Assembly: GCA_964390645.1 (NCBI GenBank)
Contig: CAYMLL010000327.1
Span: forward strand, 1-8,037
Source: CAYMLL01 sp964390645
Lineage (GTDB): Bacteria; Planctomycetota; UBA8108
Direction of reading: 5' to 3'
Length of the DNA stretch: 8,037 bases
This document shows, piece after piece, positions 1 through 5,270 of the stretch (position 1 is the first letter of the stretch; the number at the start of each line of letters is the position of its first letter). The translations under genes and the position numbers were made by a program. The notes beneath the pieces are model-generated. The model worked only from the letters and a program-made list of their open reading frames with translations, did not search any database and had not been told where the DNA came from.

Positions 1-1247
1 CGTCCAGCCAGAGCAGGCCGGTGATCCGGTCGAGCCCTTCGGGATTGCCTTCGGGGCTCGAGTCGAGCAGCGACACGAATGGCTGCAGCGGCTCCTCGAC
101 GACAGGAAGCGAGCTCACCTCGGTGGCGATACTCGGTTCGGGGATGGCGAATTCGGCGACGGCGTACTGTGTCGCGTGTCCCGCGATGAAGAGCGAGTGG
201 CGCTCGGGGTTGTAGGCGAGTCTGCCGTTGGCGTAGTTCGTGGACGAGTCCCCGAAGGTCCTCGACGACAACCGGAAGGCGCCCTCGTACCGAAAATCTC
301 CGATGGCGATCAGGCCGCCCTCGACGACACTACCGTCCTCGACGACACCGCCGTCCTCGACGACACTACCGTTCTCGACGACANNNNNNNNNNNNNNNNN
401 NNNNNNNNNNNNNNNNNNNNNNNNNNNNNNNNNNNNNNNNNNNNNNNNNNNNNNNNNNNNNNNNNNNNNNNNNNNNNNNNNNNCCGCCGTCCTCGACGAC
501 ACCGCCGTCCTCGACGACACCGCCGTCCTCGACGACACCGCCGTCCTCGACGACACACCTCTCACCGTCGAGGTCGACGGGGTCGGGGTCTGCAACCGGG
601 CTGTCGTACGCCTTCGCCGGCTCGATCCCCTTGCGGACGGGATGCCGCCGCGGCAATCTCGTGACGGTGCCGGACTGGTGGCCGAGGTCGTCGGCCGTCT
701 CGCTGCTGTGTGACGGCGGCGGCGAGTTCCCGGTGACACGGACTGTCGTGTGACGCGTCACGGTCCGCAGGGGTGGTGGCGCGTTTTCGCTGATGTGGAC
801 CTCCCCGTGGAGCGCGTCGCTCTCGGCGACGTGGAATGACGATCTGCGCAGTCCGTTGCCAGCGCGCAGTCCGTTGCCGGCGCGCAGTCCGTTGCCGGCG
901 CGAAGTCCGTTGCCGGCGCGCGGTCCTTCGCCGGCGCGCGGTCCTTCGCTCACGTGAGACTGCGAGGCTCGCGGGCTTCCGGTGCCGTGTCTCGTGGTGA
1001 CGTGTCTCGAGGCGCGGCGAAGGGTGCCGCTCCGTGGCGGGACGGCCGCCTGGGGGCTTCTCGCGTCCATCGTCGCGGTCGCCGTATCGGTGTCGCCGGC
1101 AGGCTGGGCGAGGGCGACGGCTTGATTCGAGTCCAGATCGTTCATCAGGACCGCGATGAGGATCGTGAATGTCACGATGACCATGGAGTTCAGGACGCTG
1201 ATCACCACGATGCGGTGGCGATCGACTTGCTCGAGCCAGTCTTGCAC
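1..1247 (-). CDS. Repeat-rich anchored or secreted protein, C-terminally partial, interrupted by assembly gap
   Basis: I do not recognise the family. The start is a GTG (1247-1245) seven bases after a strong Shine-Dalgarno (AAGGAGG, 1261-1255) and downstream of a good promoter; the upstream ATG at 1310 lies inside that promoter. Residues about 13-35 are one hydrophobic helix (signal anchor or long signal peptide), with an Ala-Leu-Ala site near 45-47. A long Ser/Thr/His/Pro/Arg-rich region without hydrophobic segments follows, holding a six-residue array (RAGNGL-type) and then a GGVVED array that enters the N gap. Left of the gap the GGVVED array resumes and leads into a normal-looking domain with segments DFRYEGAFRL, YNPERHSLFIAGH and AVAEFAIPEP, typical of extracytoplasmic beta-rich proteins, continuing past base 1. 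The frames on the two sides differ by one only because of the arbitrary 100-N spacer; they join if the true gap is a multiple of 18. The low-complexity middle is the weak point: it could hide a frameshift or two separate genes. Confidence 0.55.
315..558 (-). repeat. 18-bp tandem repeat encoding GGVVED, split by gap
   Basis: Four units lie left of the gap (315-383, the last cut by the gap) and four lie right of it (487-558, preceded by three bases of another). On the plus strand the unit is CCGTCCTCGACGACACCG with small variants (ACTA for ACCG, one T for C). Read on the minus strand it encodes Gly-Gly/Ser-Val-Val-Glu-Asp. The right block is nearly invariant and the left block is more diverged, as expected at the edge of an expanding array. 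Confidence 0.9.
384..483. other. Assembly gap of 100 N inside the 18-bp array
   Basis: There are exactly 100 Ns, a conventional unknown-length spacer. The repeat phase left of the gap (ending at base 383) continues directly into the phase right of it (starting at 484), so the missing sequence is probably a whole number of 18-bp units. The copy number cannot be read from this assembly. Confidence 0.95.
847..954 (-). repeat. 18-bp tandem repeat encoding RAGNGL-type hexapeptides
   Basis: There are six 18-bp units. The plus-strand consensus is CGCAGTCCGTTGCCGGCG; units at 847, 865, 883 and 901 are nearly identical, and units at 919 and 937 vary (CGGTCCTTCG). In the minus-strand gene the array encodes two EGPRAG-like hexapeptides followed by four NGLRAG-like ones, so the frame is kept. 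It is unrelated in sequence to the GGVVED array of the same gene but has the same 18-bp period. Confidence 0.9.
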
Positions 1248-1281
1248 GATCCGTCCTCCTTTTTCCTTTCCGGGCCAGTAG

Positions 1282-1310
1282 AGTATAATCTGCCGGTAAT
1301 AATCCGGCAA
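1282..1310 (-). promoter_or_regulatory. Sigma-70-type promoter for the repeat protein
   Basis: On the minus strand a -35 box TTGCCG (1310-1305) is followed by a 17-bp spacer and a -10 box TATACT (1287-1282). Transcription would start near 1275, giving a leader of roughly 28 bases that contains the AAGGAGG ribosome binding site and ends at the GTG start. The good match, the spacing and the placement next to a strong RBS agree with each other. Confidence 0.6.
1291..1309. promoter_or_regulatory. Inverted repeat overlapping promoter, possible operator
   Basis: TGCCGG (1291-1296) and CCGGCA (1304-1309) are perfect 6-bp arms around the AT-only centre TAATAAT, and two further outer pairs match after one mismatch (AT at 1288-1289 with AT at 1311-1312). 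The element covers the -35 box and spacer of the minus-strand promoter, a usual position for a repressor site, and lies between two divergent genes. No regulator is identified. Confidence 0.35.
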
Positions 1311-1313
1311 ATC

Positions 1314-1350
1314 GGCCCCCGAGCCCCGTTTTCAGCGGGCTCCCGGGGGG
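1314..1350 (+). other. GC-rich stem-loop upstream of the YkgJ-like gene
   Basis: GAGCCC (1321-1326) and GGGCTC (1337-1342) form a perfect 6-bp stem around a 10-base loop. A C-rich run before it (1316-1320) and a G-rich run after it (1345-1350) can lengthen the stem with a small bulge. There is no T-run, so it is not a classical terminator. It lies in what would be the 5' leader of the gene at 1410; any role is inference. Confidence 0.3.
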
Positions 1351-1409
1351 CAGCGCTTCCCGGACAGGGCGATCGGAGCGTTGCGCAGCCACGAGTCGAG
1401 GCCTCCCTG

Positions 1410-2228
1410 ATGCCAAGGCAAAGAAGCAACGACCCCCGCCGGCGACGCCATGTGGACGAGGCCGCGCTCCACGAGCTCGACCGTATTCGCTCACCGCTCT
1501 ATCGTGAGCTGGAGAGAATCCGGGTGGGCTCGACGTATCGCTCCGAGGGCAAGTCGAAGGCGCATCTCTGCTGTACCCGGAAGTACAACCAGATGCGCGT
1601 CTCGCCGCTGGAGGCGCGGTCGATCGCCGAGGCCTTCGCGCGGGATCCGGCGCTGCGCGCGAAGCTCCCCCGGGTGCTCGAGCGACTCGAGGAGCAGCTG
1701 GGCCATCTCGCTGATAACGACGAGCGGCAGTCCTTCGACTGTCCCCTGCTGCACAAGAAGCTTTGCCTCGTCCACGACGCCGCGAAGCCGATCGGCTGCC
1801 TCGCGTGGCATCCGCCGAGGCCGGATGCGGAGCCGGAGGAATACACCTTCACGCAGCGCGGCTGGCAGGCGTTCGAGAAGCGGGACCGGCTCAACGACCG
1901 CTTCCAGGGACCGCACTGGAAGCTCCGGGTGATACCGCTGTGGCTCAAGCGGGTCTTCGCACGAGAGCTCGAGCGCCGCCGACGTCGCGGCGACCGGCGG
2001 CCGCGAAGGGACCGTGAGCCATCGAAGCAGGGTGAGCCATCGAAGCAGGGTGAGCCCTCGCGGGACGTTCGATCACCGGGAGACGGGAGGTCACCGGGCG
2101 ACGTTCGGTCGCCGGGGGATGGCAGGTCACCCAGGAACGGGGGGCGCGCGGCGGATCCGTGGAACTCGACCGTCAAGCCGCGGAAGGGGGACGCACCGCG
2201 GAAGCGGCCGGGGGCAGGGCCAGCGTGA
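1410..2228 (+). CDS. YkgJ-like cysteine-cluster protein with repeat-built basic tail (272 aa)
   Basis: The start is the ATG at 1410, with GAGG (1398-1401) eight bases upstream. Earlier in-frame codons cross the divergent promoter region and have no RBS. The core (residues about 20-185) carries the cysteine pattern of the YkgJ/UPF0153 family: Cys54-Cys55, then Cys111-Pro-Leu-Leu, Cys119, and Pro127 followed by Cys130. Such proteins are thought to bind a metal or an Fe-S centre; their reaction is generally unknown. From about residue 186 the protein becomes Arg-rich and then consists of two hexapeptide arrays (EPSKQG, and DVRSPG/DGRSPG), ending in a Lys/Arg/Pro tail. Family members usually end soon after the cysteine core, so the roughly 85-residue tail is an unusual addition. 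There is no signal peptide, so it is likely cytoplasmic. The gene is divergent from the repeat protein and convergent with the small basic gene downstream. Confidence 0.75.
   Translation: MPRQRSNDPRRRRHVDEAALHELDRIRSPLYRELERIRVGSTYRSEGKSKAHLCCTRKYNQMRVSPLEARSIAEAFARDPALRAKLPRVLERLEEQLGHLADNDERQSFDCPLLHKKLCLVHDAAKPIGCLAWHPPRPDAEPEEYTFTQRGWQAFEKRDRLNDRFQGPHWKLRVIPLWLKRVFARELERRRRRGDRRPRRDREPSKQGEPSKQGEPSRDVRSPGDGRSPGDVRSPGDGRSPRNGGRAADPWNSTVKPRKGDAPRKRPGAGPA
2016..2135 (+). repeat. Two adjacent in-frame 18-bp repeat families in the YkgJ-like gene tail
   Basis: Units at 2016-2033 and 2034-2051 are identical (GAGCCATCGAAGCAGGGT, Glu-Pro-Ser-Lys-Gln-Gly), with a third started at 2052. From 2064 there are four units of a second family (2064, 2082, 2100, 2118) encoding Asp-Val/Gly-Arg-Ser-Pro-Gly, alternating GACGTTCG- and GACGGGAG-type copies. 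Both families have an 18-bp period and follow the codon frame of the host gene. Confidence 0.85.
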
Positions 2229-2263
2229 GGCGGGGATCATAGGGTGGGCAGCCGGGATTCGGC

Positions 2264-2453
2264 CCGGCTTCCCNNNNNNNNNNNNNNNNNNNNNNNNNNN
2301 NNNNNNNNNNNNNNNNNNNNNNNNNNNNNNNNNNNNNNNNNNNNNNNNNNNNNNNNNNNNNNNNNNNNNNNNNCTGTCGGAAACCGGCTTCCCCTGTCGG
2401 AAACCGGCTTCCCCTGTCGGAAACCGGCTTCCCCTGTCGGAAACCGGCGCTTT
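2264..2453. repeat. 20-bp tandem repeat between convergent genes, split by gap
   Basis: The unit is CTGTCGGAAACCGGCTTCCC. Three complete copies (2374-2433) and a fourth matching its first 15 bases (2434-2448) lie right of the gap. Left of it the last ten bases of a unit are visible (2264-2273). A 20-bp period does not preserve a codon frame, consistent with its intergenic position between the stops at 2228 and 2532. Each unit is a near-palindrome (GGAA, CCGG centre, TTCC), so each transcript copy could form a small hairpin. Confidence 0.9.
2274..2373. other. Assembly gap of 100 N inside the 20-bp array
   Basis: This is a second spacer of exactly 100 Ns. The left flank ends at a unit end (TTCCC) and the right flank starts at a unit start (CTGTCGG), so the missing part is probably a whole number of 20-bp units and the array is longer than shown. 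The 303-bp stretch 2229-2531 otherwise holds only repeats and a hairpin; I see no gene in it. Confidence 0.95.
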
Positions 2454-2469
2454 CCGATGGTTCCCGGGC

Positions 2470-2486
2470 CCGGCTTGGCGAGCCGG
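2470..2486. terminator. Perfect hairpin between convergent genes, possible terminator
   Basis: CCGGCT (2470-2475) and AGCCGG (2481-2486) are perfect 6-bp arms around a 5-base loop. On the plus strand the hairpin is followed by TCTTT, a weak U-tract; on the minus strand by GC-rich sequence. It lies downstream of both the gene ending at 2228 and the one ending at 2532 and might serve either, but it is not a textbook intrinsic terminator. Confidence 0.3.
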
Positions 2487-2489
2487 TCT

Positions 2490-2531
2490 TTGAGGGTCCC
2501 AGCTTGAGGGTCCCAGCTTGAGGGTCCCAGC
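2490..2531. repeat. Three perfect 14-bp tandem copies abutting a stop codon
   Basis: TTGAGGGTCCCAGC is repeated exactly at 2490, 2504 and 2518. The array ends one base before the stop codon of the small basic gene (TAG, 2534-2532, minus strand). Each unit contains the near-palindrome GGGTCCC, so neighbouring units can pair as GGG/CCC stems in the 3' end of the mRNA. Confidence 0.85.
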
Positions 2532-2648
2532 CTACTTGGAGCCGGACTTCTTGCCCCAGCCCTTGGACTTGCCGCGCGAGCCGAGCTTGCCGTGGTTGGC
2601 CCGCTTGCTGCGCCACTTGAACTTGCCGTTGCGTTTTCTGCGTGCCAT
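2532..2648 (-). CDS. Very small, highly basic protein (38 aa), unrecognised
   Basis: An ATG at 2648 opens a 38-codon frame ending in TAG. The product begins MARRKRNGKFKWR and has 10 Lys, 6 Arg, no acidic residue and many Gly and Ser, ending KKSGSK. That composition suggests an RNA- or DNA-binding peptide, perhaps ribosome-associated like other tiny basic ribosomal proteins, but I cannot name a family. Support for a real gene is independent of homology: a promoter with a 17-bp spacer ends about 25 bases upstream of the start, a weak GGGA ribosome binding site lies eight bases before the ATG, and the codons mostly end in G or C. It is divergent from the amidohydrolase gene and convergent with the YkgJ-like gene. 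A longer minus-strand frame overlapping it has no similar support. Confidence 0.65.
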   Translation of the reverse strand: MARRKRNGKFKWRSKRANHGKLGSRGKSKGWGKKSGSK

Positions 2649-2679
2649 CGCGGTGATCCCGTGGATTTGCGAACCGAGG

Positions 2680-2708
2680 ACCATAGCATCTCCCGGATTC
2701 GTGGACAA
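2680..2708 (-). promoter_or_regulatory. Sigma-70-type promoter for the small basic gene
   Basis: On the minus strand TTGTCC (2708-2703) is followed by 17 bp and TATGGT (2685-2680), with TG one base before the -10 box (extended -10). The predicted start near 2673 gives a leader of about 25 bases before the ATG at 2648. Confidence 0.55.
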
Positions 2709-2753
2709 GAGAAAACACTCCTTGCGGTCGATCGGCTCCCCGAATCCGCGGCT

Positions 2754-2795
2754 TTGCCTCCGTCGGCGTCGAGCGTTATAAGAACACCGAAGGAG
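2754..2795 (+). promoter_or_regulatory. Promoter and ribosome binding site for the amidohydrolase gene
   Basis: TTGCCT (2754-2759) is followed by 16 bp and TTATAA (2776-2781), a plausible -35/-10 pair. AAGGAG (2790-2795) lies eight bases before the ATG at 2804. The leader would be very short, about 15 bases. This promoter and the minus-strand one at 2680-2708 stand back to back in a 155-bp divergent intergenic region. Confidence 0.5.
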
Positions 2796-2803
2796 CTCCC
2801 ACG

Positions 2804-3634
2804 ATGACCGACGTCTTCCGCGTCAGCGCCGTTCAGATGGACGTCACGCTTGGTGAGCCGGGCCGCAACCTCCACCGTATGGCCGTCTTCGCGCGCCGGG
2901 CGGCCGAGGACGGCGCCGCTCTCGTGGTCTTCCCCGAGTGCGCCCTCACCGGATACTGCTTCGACTCTCGACAGGAGGCCCTCGAGTTCGCGGAGCCGGT
3001 CGACGGACCGGCGTCTGCGGAGGTCGCGGGGCTCTGTCGCGAACTCGGTATCCATGCCGTCTTCGGGCTCCTCGAGACGGACGGGACGCGGCTCTTCAAC
3101 GCCCTCTCGCTCGTCGGTCCGGGCGGCTTCGTCGCGGGCTACCGCAAGAGCCACCTGCCGCATCTCGGGGTCGACCATGTCGTCGATGCGGGTGAACGCC
3201 CCTTCGAGGTGCACGAGACTCCACTCTGCCGGCTCGGAATGAACATCTGCTACGACGGGGCGTTTCCCGAGTCCGCGCGGCTGCTGGCGCTCGGCGGGGC
3301 GGATCTCATCGTGCTGCCGACGAACTGGCCGCCGGGAGCCGAGGAGTTCGCGCGCTATGCGATCAACACGCGGGCGATGGAGAACGTCGTCTACTACGTT
3401 GCGGCAAATCGCGTCGGCGTCGAGCGAGGCTTCCGCTTCATCGGTCTGTCGCGCATCTGCGACGTTCACGGCAGGACGATCGCGGAGGCCGATGGTACGT
3501 CGGAGATGATCATCAGCGCGACGATCGATCCCGCGCTGGCGCGGTCGAAGCGCATCGATCGGGTGCCTGGGAAGCACTGGATCGACCGTTTTGCGGATCG
3601 CCGCGTCGACCTCTACGGTCCTCTCGTCGACTGA
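2804..3634 (+). CDS. Nitrilase-superfamily carbon-nitrogen hydrolase (276 aa)
   Basis: This is a complete member of the carbon-nitrogen hydrolase family, which cleaves amide, carbamoyl or nitrile C-N bonds in small molecules in the cytoplasm. The triad is visible in order: Glu45 in VVFPECALTGY, Lys115 in YRKSHLP, and nucleophile Cys149 in MNICYDGAFPE. The opening VSAVQMDVTLG strand and the RAMENVVYYVAANRVG segment (about 190-205) are also typical. The length of 276 residues matches stand-alone family members (about 260-300). The Cys-Tyr-Asp context is commoner in amidases than in true nitrilases, so an omega-amidase, carbamoyl-amide hydrolase or related amidase is more likely; the substrate cannot be fixed from sequence. 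There is no signal peptide. The ATG has a strong AAGGAG site and its own promoter. The next plus-strand gene begins 250 bp downstream and need not share its transcript. Confidence 0.92.
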   Translation: MTDVFRVSAVQMDVTLGEPGRNLHRMAVFARRAAEDGAALVVFPECALTGYCFDSRQEALEFAEPVDGPASAEVAGLCRELGIHAVFGLLETDGTRLFNALSLVGPGGFVAGYRKSHLPHLGVDHVVDAGERPFEVHETPLCRLGMNICYDGAFPESARLLALGGADLIVLPTNWPPGAEEFARYAINTRAMENVVYYVAANRVGVERGFRFIGLSRICDVHGRTIAEADGTSEMIISATIDPALARSKRIDRVPGKHWIDRFADRRVDLYGPLVD

Positions 3635-3884
3635 GCCCGTCACGGAAACACGTCGTCCTGTTCGTTGCAGATTCGCGTGGGTCGTTCAGAACTCCGGCAT
3701 GCCCTGGACCGCCGGGGAAAGGAGACGGCAAGACGGGCGCAGGGACTGCGCGGGCGGCTTCGGACCTTCGGCCGACCGACGCCTGCACGGGGACGGTCGC
3801 GAGCCGTCGAATCTGGCTGGAAGGTGCTCCGCGATGGCTCTACGATACCGCCGGTCAGTCGGTGGAGGCGGGAGGGCGAGCGAC

Positions 3885-5270
3885 ATGTCGGATATCCAAC
3901 CGAGGGCCTCCCGCAGGAGGTTCCTGAAGAGCGCGTCGGCGGGTTTGGCAGCGCTTGGCGCGACGGCGGGTGCCGGCAGGTCGCAGGAACCCGGGAATCG
4001 TCCGGCGCAGCACGTGGACGTGGAAGTGCTCAATCCGCGCGCGCGGGTTCCGCTGAGCCTCATCATCGACGACTCGACCTGTCTGGTGAACCTCGCGCAC
4101 TTCGGTATCCCGCAATTCGCCGAGGTCTTTCCGGATCGCTACAAGCAGGACTGGCGCAGGCTGCCGCGCGAGATCCCGGACTCGTTCGTGCGAGAGTTCG
4201 GCGAGTGGTGCCGCGAGCACGGCGTCAAGGGCAAGTACAGCGTCGTGCCGTATCCCGCCTGCGTCGGCTGGGTGGACCGCCACCTCCCCGGCTGGACGAA
4301 GCGCGAGCTCGACCGAAGTCTGAAGCTCGTACGCGACTTCATGAGCCGCGACTGGGACATCCACCCGGAGATGGTCTCGCACACGTTCGTCATCGACACG
4401 AAGACCGGTCGTCCCTACCCCGAGCGCAGCCAATGGTTCATGGAGAACTGGCGCTGGACGGACGACAAGTCGGTCGACGAGCTCGCCGACTACCTGAGCT
4501 ACGCGCTGCGGGTTCTGCGTAACGCCGGGCTGCCCTGCGAGGGCATCACGACGCCGGGCGGCTTCGGTAACCGTGTGCTGCCGCAGCTCGCGCAGGCGAC
4601 GCTGGAGTCCTGCCGCGACGTCTTCCGCGTCGAGATCCCGCACTACTTCCGGCATCTCTACACCGACGATCGAAGCGTCGCGCCGCGCGTTGAATACGCG
4701 TCGGGCCTCGACCGGGACGACCCGCGCTGCGTTGTCTCCATCATCGGCTGCACCGGAGACTGGTTCGGCGGCTGGGACGGGCTGACGCCTGGATCGATCG
4801 ACCGCTTCATCACCGAGGATCTCGAGGGCGGACGCCTGCCGCAGGTGATCGGCAAGGGCGAGCCGGCGTGCCTCGTCTGCCACTGGCCCGGGATCTACTA
4901 CAACGGCGCGCGTATCGGCTTCAGGATCTTCCAGGAGGTCGTGCGACGACTTCACGCGAGGTACGACAACCTGCTGTGGATGAAGAACAGTGAGATCTCG
5001 CGCTACTGGGCGGCGAGGGAGCTGACGACGATCGACAAGCAGGGTGCGGCGGTGCGGCTGAGGGCGCCGTTCGCATCGCCGGCGTTCACCTTGGATGTGA
5101 AGCACGCGGGGGCGAGGGCGGCGAGTCTGCGGGTGAAGAAGCAGGTGCGTCCGCTGCGCGAGGTCGCCAAGCGCCTCGACCTCCAGGGCGGCGCCTTTTT
5201 CCGTCACGGGGAAGGCGTCATCGCCTGCTTCGACCTGCCGAAAGGTGACAGCGTGCTCGAGCTGATCTGA
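3885..5270 (+). CDS. Tat-exported protein resembling the polysaccharide deacetylase superfamily (461 aa)
   Basis: The ATG at 3885 has GGAGG (3871-3875) nine bases upstream and directly precedes a textbook twin-arginine signal: Ser-Arg-Arg-Arg-Phe-Leu-Lys at residues 9-15, then an Ala/Gly-rich hydrophobic core and likely cleavage near residue 30. The frame is open further upstream but has no RBS there. The mature part opens with PLSLIIDDST (Asp62-Asp63), which resembles the first metal/catalytic motif of NodB-type deacetylases, followed by GVKGKYSVVPYP (113-124). His160 and His166 could be metal ligands, although the family's compact His-Ser/Thr-x-x-His motif is not present as such. TTPGGFGN (222-229) sits where a Pro-Gly motif would be expected, and CHWPGIYYNG (332-341) may supply the late His. 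About 80 residues after position 380 look like a separate beta-rich C-terminal region. I infer a periplasmic or surface carbohydrate-active or related metalloenzyme; the exact reaction is unknown. Its end overlaps the convergent rhombosortase gene by 67 bp. Confidence 0.7.
   Translation: MSDIQPRASRRRFLKSASAGLAALGATAGAGRSQEPGNRPAQHVDVEVLNPRARVPLSLIIDDSTCLVNLAHFGIPQFAEVFPDRYKQDWRRLPREIPDSFVREFGEWCREHGVKGKYSVVPYPACVGWVDRHLPGWTKRELDRSLKLVRDFMSRDWDIHPEMVSHTFVIDTKTGRPYPERSQWFMENWRWTDDKSVDELADYLSYALRVLRNAGLPCEGITTPGGFGNRVLPQLAQATLESCRDVFRVEIPHYFRHLYTDDRSVAPRVEYASGLDRDDPRCVVSIIGCTGDWFGGWDGLTPGSIDRFITEDLEGGRLPQVIGKGEPACLVCHWPGIYYNGARIGFRIFQEVVRRLHARYDNLLWMKNSEISRYWAARELTTIDKQGAAVRLRAPFASPAFTLDVKHAGARAASLRVKKQVRPLREVAKRLDLQGGAFFRHGEGVIACFDLPKGDSVLELI

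Noticed and set aside
21..215. Short plus-strand frame at the left end
   Set aside because: It is antisense to the well-formed minus-strand domain (YNPERHSLFIAGH region) and is Ser/Gly-rich without an RBS.
1284..1289. Plus-strand TATAAT as a promoter for the YkgJ-like gene
   Set aside because: The hexamer is perfect, but no acceptable -35 box lies 16-18 bp upstream (TTTTCC at 17 bp), and it is better explained as overlap with the minus-strand -10 box.
954..1409. Upstream part of the 424-codon plus-strand frame
   Set aside because: It runs across the divergent promoter and antisense to the GTG gene, has no RBS at its ATG, and encodes Arg/Gly-rich sequence with no domain. The real gene starts at 1410.
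562..1494. Alternative minus-strand frame over the repeat protein
   Set aside because: It is almost pure Arg/Pro/Ala/Gly, lacks the membrane helix and RBS, and does not connect to the domain left of the gap.
2374..2453. CRISPR array
   Set aside because: The 20-bp units are contiguous with no spacers, and no cas gene is present.
2237..3643. 468-codon minus-strand frame opposite the amidohydrolase
   Set aside because: It is antisense to a gene with a full catalytic triad, runs through the N gap and repeats, and has shadow-type Arg/Ala/Asp composition.
3635..3884. A hidden gene or promoter in the 250-bp spacer
   Set aside because: An AAGGAG near 3716 has no suitable start codon after it, and a TACGAT near 3841 lacks a -35 partner; nothing convincing is present.
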